DNA of 64,000 nucleotides, taken from Methyloprofundus sp. GTDB taxonomy: Bacteria > Pseudomonadota > Gammaproteobacteria > Methylococcales > Methylomonadaceae. A program made the translations under genes and the position numbers. The DNA is taken from positions 1,178,001-1,242,000 of the forward strand of contig AP023240.1 in assembly GCA_016592635.1 (NCBI GenBank). The letters run 5' to 3'. Position 1 is the first letter of the stretch, and each line of letters begins with the position of its first letter. Under the pieces are notes generated by a model. The model worked only from the letters and a program-made list of their open reading frames with translations. It had not been told where the DNA came from and made no database searches. Of the stretch, positions 20,059 to 30,923 are shown piece by piece.

Positions 20059-20436
20059 ATGTACAGTACAAATAAGCATCAACAGGGTATAACACTTATA
20101 TCTTTGATTTTTTTATTAGGATTAATCGCTTTTTTTACGTTATTAGTTTTAAAAATAGCACCCATTTATATGGACCATAGTAAGGTAGTGCACTCTTTGG
20201 AGAGTTTGAAGCGTCGACCTGATATAGAGAGGCAAAGTAAGCAAGCGGTATGGGTATCATTAAGTAAACAGTTTAATATAGCTTATGTTAGTCATATTAA
20301 AAAGAAAGATGTCACTATTACCTCGCGTGCCAGATATTTAAAAGTACAAATTATTTATCATGTTAAGCAGCCTCTTTTTGGAAATTTAAGTGTTTGGGTT
20401 GACTTTGACAACTCAATTGAAGTTGGTGCTTTGTGA
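20059..20436 (+). CDS. DUF4845 membrane protein
   Basis: The 125-residue protein has one N-terminal membrane helix (ITLISLIFLLGLIAFFTLLVLKI) preceded by a pilin-like QGIT start, and a short periplasmic domain with APIYMDHSKVVHSLESL. Genes of this kind (DUF4845) are regularly found between lepB and rnc in gammaproteobacteria and have no known function. The stop overlaps the rnc start by 4 bp. Confidence 0.85.
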   Translation: MYSTNKHQQGITLISLIFLLGLIAFFTLLVLKIAPIYMDHSKVVHSLESLKRRPDIERQSKQAVWVSLSKQFNIAYVSHIKKKDVTITSRARYLKVQIIYHVKQPLFGNLSVWVDFDNSIEVGAL

Positions 20437-21113
20437 TAAAAGCACCAGAAATTTTGTGTAAAAAATTAGGATTAAGCTTTTCAGAGCCGGAATGGTTTAC
20501 CTTGGCTCTGAGTCATCGCAGTGTTGGTGCAAAAAACAATGAACGTCTTGAATTTTTAGGGGATTCCATTTTAGGCTTTGTGATAGCTGAAGCCCTTTAT
20601 AATAAATTCCCAGAGGCAAGCGAAGGTGTGCTAAGTCGGCTTAGAGCTAGCTTAGTGAATCAAGAGTCTTTAGCTGCACTTGCGCGGCAGCACAATATCG
20701 GTGACTATCTTATTTTAGGTTCTGGCGAACTAAAAAGTGGCGGTTACCGGCGAGCTTCAATATTATCGGATGCTTTAGAGGCCATTATGGGCGCGATAAT
20801 TAAGGATCAAGGCATAGAAAATTGCAAAACTTGGATTCTGCAATTATTTGCTACGCGCATAGCTGAATTACACTTGGATAATTGGCAAAAAGACCCTAAA
20901 ACACGATTGCAGGAATTATTGCAGGCTAGGCAGTTAGATATTCCGACTTATATTTTGGCGAGTCAATCAGGCTTGCCACATGAGCAAACTTTTAAAGTGG
21001 AATGTTCTATCCCGCTATTTGACAAAAATGTTATCGGTGCTGGTGTTTCAAGAAAAAAAGCGGAACAACAAGCCGCTGAACTTATGTTGGCAAAAATTGC
21101 CCAGGAAAGTTAG
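20433..21113 (+). CDS. rnc: ribonuclease III
   Basis: The 226-residue enzyme has the RNase III signature NERLEFLGDSILGFVIAE, the second metal-site helix SDALEAIMGAIIKDQG, and a C-terminal double-stranded RNA-binding domain (DPKTRLQELLQARQ to GVSRKKAEQQAAELM). It processes rRNA precursors and double-stranded RNA. The start is GTG at 20433, overlapping the upstream stop. The era ATG follows immediately after the stop. Confidence 0.97.
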   Translation: MIKAPEILCKKLGLSFSEPEWFTLALSHRSVGAKNNERLEFLGDSILGFVIAEALYNKFPEASEGVLSRLRASLVNQESLAALARQHNIGDYLILGSGELKSGGYRRASILSDALEAIMGAIIKDQGIENCKTWILQLFATRIAELHLDNWQKDPKTRLQELLQARQLDIPTYILASQSGLPHEQTFKVECSIPLFDKNVIGAGVSRKKAEQQAAELMLAKIAQES

Positions 21114-21995
21114 ATGAATTGTGGATATGTTGCCTTTATAGGTCAACCAAATGTAGGTAAATCAACCCTGATGAATCATCTATTGGGGCAAAAAGTAAGT
21201 ATTACATCGCGCAAACCGCAAACTACCCGACATCAAATATTAGGCATTAATACTAATAAGAAAGGTCAAGCGATCTATATGGATACCCCGGGTATGCATG
21301 AGAGTAGCAAAAAAGCATTTAATCGCTACTTGAATAGAACGGCTGAAACAACTCTATTAGGTGTTGATTTAGTCGTCTGGTTAATTGATGGTTTGGCGTG
21401 GCGAGATTATGATGATGTCATATTTGAGAAACTTGAGAAAGCAGGACTTCCTGTTATCTTGGCAGTTAACAAAATTGATCGAGTAAAAAATAAGGAAGAT
21501 ATTTTTGCATTTTTTGATGATGCGCAAAAAAAGTTTCCATTTAAACAAATCGTACCTATTTCTGCTTTAAAGAAAACTAATTTAAGCTTATTGGATGATT
21601 TGATTATGGAGTTGTTGCCTGAAGGTAATATCATTTATCCTGAAGATCAAATTACGGATCGCCCTGAACGATTTTTTGTTGCTGAAATTGTAAGAGAAAA
21701 ATTAACACGCCGTTTAGGTGATGAGTTACCTTATGCATTGACTGTTGAAATTGAGCGTTATGAGGAATTGCCGCATGTTACCAAAATTTATGCATTAATT
21801 TGGGTGGAGCGCGAAACTCAAAAAAATATTGTCATTGGTAAACAAGGTGAGCTTCTAAAAAGTATTGGTATGGAAGCTCGAAAAGATATAGAAAACCTAA
21901 TTGGTAATAAAGTTTATTTGCAATTATGGGTAAAAGTAAAATCTGGTTGGTCAGATAATGAACGTGCCCTACAAAGTTTAGGTTTTAAAGAGTAG
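21114..21995 (+). CDS. era: GTPase Era
   Basis: The 293-residue protein has G1 GQPNVGKSTLMN, G2 SRKPQTTRHQILGI, G3 DTPGMH and G4 NKIDRVKN. The C-terminal KH domain carries VIGKQGELLKSIGMEARKDIE and ends WSDNERALQSLGF. Era binds the 3' end of 16S rRNA and assists 30S assembly. Coupling with rnc is typical. Confidence 0.98.
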   Translation: MNCGYVAFIGQPNVGKSTLMNHLLGQKVSITSRKPQTTRHQILGINTNKKGQAIYMDTPGMHESSKKAFNRYLNRTAETTLLGVDLVVWLIDGLAWRDYDDVIFEKLEKAGLPVILAVNKIDRVKNKEDIFAFFDDAQKKFPFKQIVPISALKKTNLSLLDDLIMELLPEGNIIYPEDQITDRPERFFVAEIVREKLTRRLGDELPYALTVEIERYEELPHVTKIYALIWVERETQKNIVIGKQGELLKSIGMEARKDIENLIGNKVYLQLWVKVKSGWSDNERALQSLGFKE

Positions 21996-22046
21996 TTGTT
22001 GAGCTAATAAGGCTATTAAACTGTTAATCCCTGTATTTAAGAGCCT

Positions 22047-22763
22047 ATGAGCCAAAGTTTACGCGCTGGTTTTTTGTTGCACCATATAAATTATCAAGAA
22101 AGTAGTTTGATAATTGATGTGTTTACCCAAGAGTTAGGGCGTGTTTCTATTATTGCTAAAGGTATTAGGCAGCAAAAATCACATTATCTTGGTATTTTAA
22201 GACCCTTCATACCATTAAATATTGCTTTTTCTGGTACTCGAGAGCTAAAAACTTTGACGCATGTAGAAACTTTAGGTACTGAACTGCTATTGCCAGGTAT
22301 CAATACTTTTTGTGGCTTTTATCTAAATGAGTTACTTCGATATTTTTTACCGCTAGCTGAGCCTCATGCTGATATTTTTATTGACTATGTGAACTGCTTA
22401 CAGCAGCTTAAAATAGAACATACTCATATTGAAGCTAGCTTACGTATTTTTGAAATACAATTAATGCAAGCAATTGGCTATGGTTTACCATTAGTCGCGG
22501 ACTATTTAACGCACAAAGTTATCGAGCCAGAATTAAACTATCGCTTTGATATTGTACAAGGTGCCACAGTTGATCAAAATGGCAAGATTCAGGGAGCCAC
22601 TTTGCTTGCTATGCAAGCACAAATTTTTACCACGGCACAACAACTAAATGAAGCAAAATGGTTGATGCGGCAGGTTATTGATACCCACTTACAGGGTAAA
22701 AAACTAAAAAGCCGACTTTTAATTTCAAAACTTATGCAAAAAGAAATATGCAAGAGCAATTAA
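22047..22763 (+). CDS. recO: DNA repair protein RecO
   Basis: The 238-residue product has the N-terminal OB fold of RecO ([38 protein letters not shown]) and the helical domain with [20 protein letters not shown] and [15 protein letters not shown]. It works in the RecFOR path, loading RecA on SSB-coated gaps. The canonical zinc-binding Cys residues of some RecO are absent here, as in many proteobacterial forms. It overlaps pdxJ by 16 bp. Confidence 0.95.
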   Translation: MSQSLRAGFLLHHINYQESSLIIDVFTQELGRVSIIAKGIRQQKSHYLGILRPFIPLNIAFSGTRELKTLTHVETLGTELLLPGINTFCGFYLNELLRYFLPLAEPHADIFIDYVNCLQQLKIEHTHIEASLRIFEIQLMQAIGYGLPLVADYLTHKVIEPELNYRFDIVQGATVDQNGKIQGATLLAMQAQIFTTAQQLNEAKWLMRQVIDTHLQGKKLKSRLLISKLMQKEICKSN

Positions 22764-23485
22764 TTTTACTAGGGGTCAATATTGACCATGTTGCAACCTT
22801 AAGACAAGCGCGTGGTACACGCTATCCTGAGCCATTACAAGCGGCTCTTATTGCTGAGCAGGCTGGTGCCGATGGTATTACTGCGCATTTGCGTGAAGAT
22901 CGCCGCCATATGCAAGATCGCGATATGTATTTGTTAAAAGAAATGCTACATACGCGCTTAAATTTTGAAATGGCGGTCACTGATGAAATGCTGGGTATTG
23001 CCAGCCAGGTTAAGCCTTATGCTTGTTGTTTAGTACCTGAGAAACGTGAGGAATTAACGACAGAAGGCGGTTTAGACGTTGCTGGCAGTCTACAGAAATT
23101 GCAACATGCCTGCGCTCATTTAGGGGAGAATGATATTGAAGTTTCTCTCTTTATTGATCCGGAAGAGCAGCAAATTGATGCAGCAGTCCAAGCTGGAGCC
23201 CCTGTTATTGAATTACATACTGGGCGCTATGCAGGTGCAAGTAATAAACAGCAATTGCATGATGAGTTAAAACGTATTCAGCAGGCAGCAAGTTATGCAC
23301 ACAGTGCTGGCTTACAGGTTAATGCTGGTCATGGCCTAAATCTTGCGAATGTAGAAGCTATTGCAAAAATACCTGAAATTATAGAGTTGAATATTGGGCA
23401 TGCCATTATTGCACAGGCTGTTTTTTCTGGGTTAGAAATAGCAGTACGTGATATGAAACAAATAATGAGAAATGCTAGGCTGTAA
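22748..23485 (+). CDS. pdxJ: pyridoxine 5'-phosphate synthase
   Basis: The 245-residue TIM barrel has the PdxJ signature [26 protein letters not shown], then [38 protein letters not shown] [27 protein letters not shown], and [12 protein letters not shown]. It condenses 1-deoxyxylulose 5-phosphate with 3-amino-2-oxopropyl phosphate to make pyridoxine 5'-phosphate. Location after recO is the standard order. Confidence 0.98.
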   Translation: MQEQLILLGVNIDHVATLRQARGTRYPEPLQAALIAEQAGADGITAHLREDRRHMQDRDMYLLKEMLHTRLNFEMAVTDEMLGIASQVKPYACCLVPEKREELTTEGGLDVAGSLQKLQHACAHLGENDIEVSLFIDPEEQQIDAAVQAGAPVIELHTGRYAGASNKQQLHDELKRIQQAASYAHSAGLQVNAGHGLNLANVEAIAKIPEIIELNIGHAIIAQAVFSGLEIAVRDMKQIMRNARL

Positions 23486-24225
23486 TGCATAAATTAGACT
23501 ACCGGCAATTAACATCAATTGGAGATAAAGAGACCAACCAAGACTATATGCTGGTTGATATTACCGATGATTGTGCTGTATTTATTGTTGCTGATGGGTT
23601 AGGCGGGCATAAGGCGGGTGAAATGGCATCGCATTATTTTTGCCATAGTTTTGTTCATTTAGCTGCTAAATATGGTCCATTGGTGAATCGCTCTCCCAAT
23701 AAAGTTGTTAGAAAATGGTTATTTAAATCCATTAAAATGATGGAGAAGGCTTTTCAGGGAGACCCCGTTGCAAAAGATGCTTACACAACTTGTGCGATAC
23801 TTATTTTGACGAAAAAGCACGTTATTAGTGCGCACTGTGGTGATTCACGAATTTATCGCATTAATAAGGGGGGCATAGTTTGGCGCACTAAAGACCACTC
23901 AATTCCTCAGCAGTTATTTGACGGTGGTGAATTGGAAGAACATGAAATGGGGACCCATCCAGAGCAAAATCAGTTAACACGATGTATTAATATTGCTAAT
24001 AAGTTTTCCCCTGAAATTCATGTTTTTTCTGAACCTAAATTAGGGGAGACTTATGTTTTATGTAGTGATGGTTTTTGGGAGTTCACTAAAGAACACGAGT
24101 TTATCAGTTTGGCAACTGAAGCAATGGATAAAGACTGTTTGCTAAAACGCGCAAAAATGGCACTTTTTCGGGCGAGTGGTAAAGCTGATAACCTTACTGT
24201 TCAGTGGGTAAGAGTTGGTGTATAA
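23485..24225 (+). CDS. PP2C-family serine/threonine phosphatase
   Basis: The 246-residue protein shows the PP2C metal-binding motifs: GDKETNQDYMLVD near the N-terminus, VADGLGGHKAGEMAS, SAHCGDSRIYRI, and a final GKADNLTVQWVRV with the conserved Asp-Asn. It is a soluble, Stp1-like phosphatase without extra domains. Start ATG 23485 shares a base with the pdxJ stop, so it is in the same operon. A partner kinase is not present in the window. The 3' end overlaps that of the convergent GDT1 gene by 32 bp. Confidence 0.9.
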   Translation: MHKLDYRQLTSIGDKETNQDYMLVDITDDCAVFIVADGLGGHKAGEMASHYFCHSFVHLAAKYGPLVNRSPNKVVRKWLFKSIKMMEKAFQGDPVAKDAYTTCAILILTKKHVISAHCGDSRIYRINKGGIVWRTKDHSIPQQLFDGGELEEHEMGTHPEQNQLTRCINIANKFSPEIHVFSEPKLGETYVLCSDGFWEFTKEHEFISLATEAMDKDCLLKRAKMALFRASGKADNLTVQWVRVGV

Positions 24226-24856
24226 AGTCAAAATTTATATTTGCCAAGGATATGGCTTTATAGGTAGCAATGCATGCAAGTATTATGAAAATAAGGCCGC
24301 TTATTTTATGTAATATAGGTAACGGTATTTTGTTTAGTAAAGAGCGTCCTGCAGCAACACCAATAATAGTGGTGGTTGCCAAAGCCAAAGTAGCACCAAC
24401 CCATATTGCTAGAGGTAATGCAGTACTACTTAATGCGACGACCGCAAGTTGTGTCTTATCAGCAAATTCGGCAACAGTGATCAATAGAAAAGTGGTTAAA
24501 AAAATACCATGACTACTTTTTTCAGGTAAGTCCTCATCTTCTGAATCGTCTTCGTTAAAAAATAAGGCGTGTAAGCCAAATAATGCAAATAATATGGCGA
24601 CTACACTGGCTACAATATAATCAGGAACCCAATTGGCAATCGCAACTCCAAACATGACCGCCAAAGTATTAAGTAAAGCAAATGCAGCAATGGCACCTAA
24701 AATAACAGGTGTGGCTCGATGCCTAGCCGCAAGTGACATGCAAACTAATTGGCTTTTATCACCTATTTCAGCTGCAATAATAAGTGCATAGCTAGTACTA
24801 ATGGGAGTGAACCACTCAATGAATAAAGGGGGGAAGTTAAGTGTGAAAGTTTCCAT
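24194..24856 (-). CDS. GDT1/TMEM165 (UPF0016) family cation transporter
   Basis: The 220-residue membrane protein has two copies of the family motif E-x-G-D-K-[ST]: AAEIGDKSQLVCMSLAAR and VAEFADKTQLAVVALS, each at the start of a three-helix half. GDT1 proteins exchange Mn2+ or Ca2+ for protons, and bacterial members often export Mn2+. An acidic cytoplasmic loop (NEDDSEDEDLPEKS) separates the halves. It is convergent with the PP2C gene. Confidence 0.9.
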   Translation of the reverse strand: METFTLNFPPLFIEWFTPISTSYALIIAAEIGDKSQLVCMSLAARHRATPVILGAIAAFALLNTLAVMFGVAIANWVPDYIVASVVAILFALFGLHALFFNEDDSEDEDLPEKSSHGIFLTTFLLITVAEFADKTQLAVVALSSTALPLAIWVGATLALATTTIIGVAAGRSLLNKIPLPILHKISGLIFIILACIATYKAISLANINFDFIHQLLPTEQ

Positions 24857-25130
24857 TTGTTAATTGCAGTGGTGGACTAGAAAGGCTAAATTTATTAAGG
24901 GACTATATAAAAAATGAGTAGGCAGTATACAGGTATTTAGTACTTTGGTATTGGTAATTGAAAATGAGACTATCTACGCAAATAGCTTATGGTTAAGCGT
25001 AAATCAATTTTTATGTGACAGTAATCATATTTCCAAAATGTCATGATTTTAGGATAATAGTTGTTCTTATTCATTAAGGCCTTAAAATAAACAAAATTTA
25101 TTGAATTATCACAGAGAGAAATAAAACTGA
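24857..25130. other. intergenic region between GDT1 and uup
   Basis: This 274-bp AT-rich region lies between two divergent genes and must contain both promoters. I see no gene, strong hairpin or recognisable riboswitch in it. Confidence 0.4.
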
Positions 25131-27020
25131 ATGGCATTATTACGCTTAAAAAAAGTTTCGATCGCTTTTGGTACACATGCACTATTAAAGCAAGCTGAAT
25201 TCCAGCTGGATGAAGGGGAGAGAGTTGGTCTATTAGGACGAAATGGCGAAGGTAAATCTACGCTCATGAAAATTATCATGCAACACATTCATGCTGATGA
25301 AGGTGAGGTTTGGCGCAAACCAGAGTTGCGTATTGCTGTTTTGGAGCAAATGCCGCAACTACCGGATGAAGAGACTATTTATGATGTTGTTGCCGGCGGT
25401 TTAGGAGAAGTAGGAGAATGGATTAAGCGCTATCATGAGCTAACCCTGCATATGACTGAAATGGATGATGCCGTTCTGAAGGAAATGGGAGACTTGCAGC
25501 ATAAACTAGATGTGCATAATGGTTGGCAGATTCAGCAACGGGTCGAAAGCACACTAAGTCGTTTAAATTTACCTGCTGATACAAAAGTAAAAGGGCTATC
25601 AGGTGGCTGGAAGCGTCGCGTTTCTTTAGCAAAAGCCTTAGTCATAGATCCGGAAGTGCTATTGTTAGATGAGCCGACCAACCATTTAGACTTAGAAAGT
25701 ATTATGTGGTTAGAGGATCAATTACTTAATTTTAAAGGTGCTATTTTATTTGTTACCCATGATCGATCTTTTCTACAGAAATTAGCAACTCGCATTATTG
25801 ATTTAGACCGAGGGAAACTCATTTCTTGGCCAGGTGATTATGCAGATTATTTAGTAAAAAAAGCCGCTTCTTTAGAAGAAGAAGCAACCCAAAATGCTTT
25901 ATTTGATAAAAAATTGGCACAAGAAGAGGTATGGGTACGTCAAGGTATTAAAGCGCGTAGAACACGTAATGAAGGTCGGGTAAGAGCACTGGAAGCATTG
26001 CGTAAAGAACGATCACTGCGCCGCAACTTGCAGGGAACCACTAAACTATCTGTTGATGCAGGTAAAGCGTCGGGTAAAAAAGTAGTTGAAATGCACGATG
26101 TGAGTTTTGCTTACCCTGACAAGCTAATCGTAAAAGATTTTTCGAGTGTGATTCAGCGTGGTGATAAAATTGGCCTCATTGGTCCTAATGGTGCTGGTAA
26201 GACAACTTTCTTAAAATTATTGTTAAAAGAAATAGAACCTAATGCCGGTGAAGTCACTCAAGGTACCAAATTAGAAGTTGCCTACTTTGACCAGTTACGC
26301 GAAATGTTGGACCCGGAAATAAGTGTGGCGGATACTATCGCAGGCGGGAATGATCATGTGGTCATTAATGGAGAGCCGCGACACGTAATGTCATACTTAA
26401 ATGATTTTCTCTTCGCGCCAGCACGTGCTCGTTCTCCAGTCAAAACCTTGTCGGGTGGTGAAAAAAATCGTTTGTTGTTAGCAAAGTTATTTACCAAGAC
26501 AGCAAACTTGATTATTATGGATGAGCCGACTAATGATTTGGATATGGAAACTCTGGAGTTATTAGAAGAGCGTTTAGTGGACTATAAAGGTACTTTATTA
26601 ATTGTTAGCCATGATAGAGCCTTTTTAGATAATGTTGTTACCAGTGTCTTTGTTTTTGAAGGTGAGGGTGTTGTAGGAGAGTATGTTGGTGGTTATTCAG
26701 ACTGGATGGCCTATAATCAAAGTTTAATCAAAGAAGCAAAAGCAAAGTCTCCTAAAGCTAGCCCTGAAAAAGCAACGACAGCACCAGTCAAAAAGAAAAA
26801 ACTTAGCTATAAAGAGCAAAAAGAACTAGATGAATTGCCAGCTATTATTGAAAGTTTAGATGGTAAACAAGCAAATATGAATAATCAAATATCAAGTGCT
26901 ACGTTTTATCAGCAAGAACAGTCGGCAGTACAGTTAGTGTTAGATGATTTAGCAAAAGTTGAGGCTGACCTAGAGCAAGCCTATCAGCGATGGGATGAGC
27001 TGGAAGCATTATTAGATTAA
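25131..27020 (+). CDS. uup: ABC-F ATPase Uup
   Basis: The 629-residue soluble protein has two ABC domains. Walker A motifs are GRNGEGKST and GPNGAGKTT, signatures LSGGWKRRVSLA and LSGGEKNRLLLA, and Walker B DEPTNHLDLES and DEPTNDLDMET. The linker between domains and the C-terminal coiled coil (from KKKKLSYKEQKELDELP to the end) match Uup of the ABC-F group, which acts on ribosomes and branched DNA. It has no membrane domain. tRNA-Ser follows 71 bp later. Confidence 0.93.
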   Translation: MALLRLKKVSIAFGTHALLKQAEFQLDEGERVGLLGRNGEGKSTLMKIIMQHIHADEGEVWRKPELRIAVLEQMPQLPDEETIYDVVAGGLGEVGEWIKRYHELTLHMTEMDDAVLKEMGDLQHKLDVHNGWQIQQRVESTLSRLNLPADTKVKGLSGGWKRRVSLAKALVIDPEVLLLDEPTNHLDLESIMWLEDQLLNFKGAILFVTHDRSFLQKLATRIIDLDRGKLISWPGDYADYLVKKAASLEEEATQNALFDKKLAQEEVWVRQGIKARRTRNEGRVRALEALRKERSLRRNLQGTTKLSVDAGKASGKKVVEMHDVSFAYPDKLIVKDFSSVIQRGDKIGLIGPNGAGKTTFLKLLLKEIEPNAGEVTQGTKLEVAYFDQLREMLDPEISVADTIAGGNDHVVINGEPRHVMSYLNDFLFAPARARSPVKTLSGGEKNRLLLAKLFTKTANLIIMDEPTNDLDMETLELLEERLVDYKGTLLIVSHDRAFLDNVVTSVFVFEGEGVVGEYVGGYSDWMAYNQSLIKEAKAKSPKASPEKATTAPVKKKKLSYKEQKELDELPAIIESLDGKQANMNNQISSATFYQQEQSAVQLVLDDLAKVEADLEQAYQRWDELEALLD

Positions 27021-27057
27021 TTGATTGCAAAATAAGTAATACTGTTTTATTATGGGC

Positions 27058-27083
27058 GGCTGTTCAATGTTCTTTGAACAGCC
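27058..27083 (+). terminator. hairpin between uup and tRNA-Ser
   Basis: GGCTGTTCAA pairs with TTGAACAGCC (10 bp, 6-nt loop) 37 bp after the uup stop. It has no T tract, so it may be a weak terminator or a processing hairpin in front of the tRNA. Confidence 0.45.
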
Positions 27084-27091
27084 TAATATTT

Positions 27092-27179
27092 GGAGAGCTG
27101 GCCGAGCGGCCGAAGGCGCACGCCTGGAAAGTGTGTATACGGCAACGTATCAAGGGTTCGAATCCCTTGCTCTCCGCCA
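27092..27179 (+). tRNA. tRNA-Ser, anticodon GGA
   Basis: The 88-nt sequence folds as a class II tRNA: acceptor GGAGAGC pairs with GCTCTCC, discriminator G and encoded CCA. The anticodon loop reads CTGGAAA (anticodon GGA) and there is a long variable arm. The T loop is TTCGAAT. The D arm through variable arm closely matches the wording of E. coli tRNA-Ser(GGA). tRNA-Ser genes are common integration sites, and the restriction island begins 0.45 kb downstream. Confidence 0.97.
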
Positions 27180-27348
27180 TTATTGATAAGGCATTGATTT
27201 TAAATTAGAATATGCTTGTCGGAGAGTTGATTTGAATCAGAAAGTGTATTAGTTCGTGTGAGCTAATGTGTATCATTTCTGGATGAATGGTTATTATCTT
27301 AACAAATACTAAAAATAGTCAAGTAATTTATTCTTGGCTATCTTATAG

Positions 27349-27373
27349 AAAGGACTTTCACAGTCCTTTTTTT
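27349..27373 (+). terminator. Rho-independent terminator after tRNA-Ser
   Basis: AAAGGACT (27349-27356) pairs with AGTCCTTT (27362-27369) around a 5-nt loop and is followed by T residues to 27373. Confidence 0.88.
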
Positions 27374-27637
27374 GTGCCATTTATTTCCTAACGTTTATTC
27401 TCAATTAAACGAACCATCAATAGCTTTTAAAAAACAAGCATTTCTATTCTTCTGCTATTTCATCAAGCAACTAAGCCCCCTCCAATTTAATCTAAAAACT
27501 TAGATTGTTCTAACACAGTCAATTTTGCAACCCTGCAATGGCTGATTAAATGAGATGCAAGCAACTAAATCCCAGCACTCCCTTGTTTTCATCTAAAATA
27601 GACTAATCTAACTTTACTCTATTTGACTTACATAAAC
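27374..27637. other. intergenic region upstream of hsdM
   Basis: This AT-rich region contains a short near-direct repeat (CAAGCAACTAA...CCC at about 27465 and 27558) and a small inverted repeat AATCTAAAAACTTAGATT near 27489. No gene is visible. It must contain the promoter of the restriction-modification operon. Confidence 0.4.
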
Positions 27638-29362
27638 ATGGAAGAGCAAAAAATCACCCTGCAACAACTGGAATCCTTTCTATGGGAAACCGCTGATATT
27701 CTCAGAGGCAATATGGATGCCAGTGAATTCAAGGACTACATCTTTGGTATGATGTTTCTTAAACGCTTGTCGGACTCATTTGAAGAAGAGCAGGAAAAGG
27801 TAGTTGCTTATTATATTGGCAAGGGTAAATCACCTGAGCAAGCCAAGTCCTTAGCGCAAGATGAAGACGAATACGACAAGACATTCTTTGTCCCTGAACA
27901 GGCGCGCTGGAGTCGTATTAAGGGCTTAAAGCACGATATAGGCTCAGAGCTTAACAAAGCTACTGAATCAATAGAAGAGCACAACGCTATGCTAGAAGGC
28001 GTATTGGTATCTATTGATTTCAATATCAAGAATAAGCTATCTGATGCCAAGCTACGCGATTTACTGTCTCATTTCAGCAAATACCGATTAAGAAATTCTG
28101 ACTTTGAACAACCTGATTTGCTGGGTTCTGCTTACGAATACCTAATTAAGATGTTTGCGGATTCAGCAGGCAAAAAAGGCGGTGAATTTTATACGCCAAG
28201 TGAAGTGGTTAGGCTGTTAGTGTCTTTATTGAATCCACATGCAGGTATGCGAATTTATGATCCTACCAGTGGTTCTGGTGGTATGTTGATTCAAACGCGT
28301 AATTATCTGCTTAAGCATCATGAAAATGCCTCAAATTTATCCTTGTATGGGCAGGAAATGAATTTGAATACATGGGCCATTTGTAAAATGAATATGTTTT
28401 TACATGGCGTATTTAATGCTGACATTCGTAAAGGCGATACATTAGGCGATCCACAACACCTACAAGATGGCGAATTAATGGTGTTTGATCGAGTCATCGC
28501 AAATCCGCCATTTTCATTAAAGAAGTGGGGTAAAGAAGCGGCTGATACGGATGCTTATGGTCGTTTTCCTTATGGCACACCACCAAAAGATGCAGGTGAC
28601 TTAGCCTTTGTTCAGCATATGATAGCTTCATTGAATGCTGAAGGTAAGATGGGCGTGGTGATGCCTCATGGTGTATTATTCCGTGGCAGTAGCGAGAAAG
28701 CCATTAGGCAAGGTATTTTAGAAGATGACTTGTTAGAAGCAGTTATTGGCTTACCTTCCGGCTTATTTTATGGCACGGGTATTCCTGCTTGTTTGCTGAT
28801 TATCAATAAACAGAAATCAGCAGATAGACAAGGCAAAGTTATCTTCATCAATTCAGAACTTGAATACCAAGAAGGCAAGAACCAGAATAAATTACGTGAT
28901 ACCGATATAGCCAAGGTTGTAGATACCTTTAATGAATACCAAACCATTAAACGTTATTCTAAAGTGGTTGAGTTGGCAGAAATTCAGGAAAACGATTACA
29001 ACCTGAATATCAGACGTTATGCCGACACCTCACCACCACCTGAAACTTTTGATGTTAAAGCGATTCTAAGAGGTGGCATTCCAGTTCGTGAAGTTGAAGA
29101 AGAGTATATCCAAGAATTATTAAATGGCTTTGATGTTAGTTTGATATTTGATAAACAGGATGCTGATTACTATGCATTCAAAGCTGAAATAGCAAGCAAA
29201 GAAGTCATTAGAGACTTTGTTGATACCGATAACCAGCAAGTTATCAGCCAGCTTGAAAGGTGGTGGGATAAATACAAGGTTTCATTGCATGAGATTAACC
29301 AGCAAGTAGAAACTGCTGAAACTGAAATGAATGCTTACTTGCAGGAATTGGGTTATGAGTGA
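27638..29362 (+). CDS. hsdM: type I restriction-modification system, DNA methyltransferase subunit
   Basis: The enzyme contains the N6-adenine methyltransferase motifs: motif [13 protein letters not shown] (SAM binding) and motif [13 protein letters not shown] (NPPF). It also has the HsdM N-terminal block [36 protein letters not shown] and the [12 protein letters not shown] approach to the catalytic domain. ATG 27638 ([10 protein letters not shown]) is preferred over an ATG five codons upstream because it matches HsdM N-termini. The stop overlaps hsdS by 8 bp (ATGAGTGA). Confidence 0.95.
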   Translation: MEEQKITLQQLESFLWETADILRGNMDASEFKDYIFGMMFLKRLSDSFEEEQEKVVAYYIGKGKSPEQAKSLAQDEDEYDKTFFVPEQARWSRIKGLKHDIGSELNKATESIEEHNAMLEGVLVSIDFNIKNKLSDAKLRDLLSHFSKYRLRNSDFEQPDLLGSAYEYLIKMFADSAGKKGGEFYTPSEVVRLLVSLLNPHAGMRIYDPTSGSGGMLIQTRNYLLKHHENASNLSLYGQEMNLNTWAICKMNMFLHGVFNADIRKGDTLGDPQHLQDGELMVFDRVIANPPFSLKKWGKEAADTDAYGRFPYGTPPKDAGDLAFVQHMIASLNAEGKMGVVMPHGVLFRGSSEKAIRQGILEDDLLEAVIGLPSGLFYGTGIPACLLIINKQKSADRQGKVIFINSELEYQEGKNQNKLRDTDIAKVVDTFNEYQTIKRYSKVVELAEIQENDYNLNIRRYADTSPPPETFDVKAILRGGIPVREVEEEYIQELLNGFDVSLIFDKQDADYYAFKAEIASKEVIRDFVDTDNQQVISQLERWWDKYKVSLHEINQQVETAETEMNAYLQELGYE

Positions 29363-30599
29363 GGTTTTGCCTAATGGGTGGAGGTTAGAGGCTTTAGGTA
29401 AACACATTACTTTACAAGGAGGAAATGCATTTAATAGCTCTGACTTTATTGTTACAGGGATTCCTATTGTAAGAATTTCCAACATTAAAAATAGTCTTGT
29501 CGATTTAACTGAGATTGTTTGCGTCAAAGAGTCTGATGAGCTTATAAAGTTTAGGCTTAAAACAGGTGATATTCTGATTGCAATGTCTGGAGCTACAACC
29601 GGTAAGGTGGGAAAGTATAAAATAAACTCTCCCGCATATTTAAATCAACGAGTAGGACGATTTTTACCCAAAAATAATTATTCAATTGACCTAAGCTATA
29701 TCTATCAATTGGTTAGGCAGGAAAGCTTTGTTAATAATATTAATATTAATGCTATTGGTGGGGCTCAGCCTAATATTAGTGGTAAAGCTTTAGAGTCTTT
29801 TAAAATATATTTCCCACCACTCCCAGAACAACAAAAGATGGCATCAATCCTAACCTCAGTCGATGAAGTAATCGAAACAACCGAAACTCAAATCAACAAA
29901 CTCAAAGACCTTAAAAAAGGGATGATGAATGAGTTATTGACCAAAGGAGTCGGCCATACGGAATTTAAGGATTCGCCAGTAGGTAGAATTCCAGTAGGGT
30001 GGGAGGTTGAAAAACTAGATAATCTATGTGATAAGATTACTGATGGCGAACATCAAACACCCAAGCGAGCAGAGCATGGTTATTATTTGTTATCGGCAAG
30101 AAATGTTAAAAATGGTTATTTAGCATTAAAGGATGTTGATTACATTTCTCAAGAGGAGTATAACCGATTAAGCAAGCGAGTTTGCCCTAAACAAAATGAT
30201 ATCCTAATTTCTTGTTCTGGAACTATTGGCAGAACTGCACTTGTTCCTAAAAATTTAAAGTTTGGAATGGTAAGAAGCGTTGCTATTTTACAACCAAAGC
30301 ATGATTTAATTTCATCGCATTTTCTCGTTCAACAAATAGCCTCTCAGCATGTTCAACTACAAATAAGTAAAGGCTTGTCCCAATTAGCTCAGGCAAATCT
30401 TTTTCAAGGACCAATAAAAGCAATGAAAATTCCTTTACCGTCTTTACCTGAACAGCAAAAAATAGCAAAAATCCTAACCTCAATCGACACCAATATCGAA
30501 CAAAAGCAAACCAAGCTCACTCAATCCAAGAACCTCAAGAAATCCCTAATGGCTGATTTATTAACGGGCCGGGTTCGAGTGAATCCTGATAAAAACTAG
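29355..30599 (+). CDS. hsdS: type I restriction-modification system, specificity subunit
   Basis: The protein shows the two-fold HsdS layout: target-recognition domain 1 (from [19 protein letters not shown]), conserved helix 1 ([25 protein letters not shown]), target-recognition domain 2 (from [15 protein letters not shown]), and conserved helix 2 ([22 protein letters not shown]). Each domain reads one half of a bipartite target. ATG 29355 (MSEVLPNGW) overlaps the hsdM stop and gives 414 residues. Both recognition domains are full length. Confidence 0.94.
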   Translation: MSEVLPNGWRLEALGKHITLQGGNAFNSSDFIVTGIPIVRISNIKNSLVDLTEIVCVKESDELIKFRLKTGDILIAMSGATTGKVGKYKINSPAYLNQRVGRFLPKNNYSIDLSYIYQLVRQESFVNNININAIGGAQPNISGKALESFKIYFPPLPEQQKMASILTSVDEVIETTETQINKLKDLKKGMMNELLTKGVGHTEFKDSPVGRIPVGWEVEKLDNLCDKITDGEHQTPKRAEHGYYLLSARNVKNGYLALKDVDYISQEEYNRLSKRVCPKQNDILISCSGTIGRTALVPKNLKFGMVRSVAILQPKHDLISSHFLVQQIASQHVQLQISKGLSQLAQANLFQGPIKAMKIPLPSLPEQQKIAKILTSIDTNIEQKQTKLTQSKNLKKSLMADLLTGRVRVNPDKN

Positions 30600-30656
30600 A
30601 GGCGTTATTATGACTATCAATGCGACAGAATTTACAGCTCAATCCCACCATTGATA

Positions 30657-30827
30657 ATGATTGATATAGACAAATTACAACAACTAAGAAAGCAAGCAAC
30701 TGAACGAGCCATTAAATTACATGATGCGCTAGATATACCGTATATAACCAAACAAAATGGTAATGCAGTGGAAATGTCACACGGTAAAGTATTAAAGGTT
30801 ATTGAGCCAAACCTGCGTAATGAGTGA
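30657..30827 (+). CDS. 56-residue small protein between hsdS and mazE
   Basis: An uninterrupted frame from ATG 30657 to TGA 30825-30827 encodes MIDIDKLQQLRKQATERAI..., ending in IEPNLRNE. It is mostly helical, charged and cytoplasmic. The position within the operon and codon use like its neighbours favour a real gene. I do not recognise a family; it could be an accessory or antitoxin-like peptide of the restriction system. Confidence 0.5.
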   Translation: MIDIDKLQQLRKQATERAIKLHDALDIPYITKQNGNAVEMSHGKVLKVIEPNLRNE

Positions 30828-30923
30828 ATTTATTATGCGTAATGTTGCTTTTTAACCTAAATAGCCATTGCTTATTTTCATGGTTGTTATAACATTGTAT
30901 TAACTTGTATATAGGAGCATGTG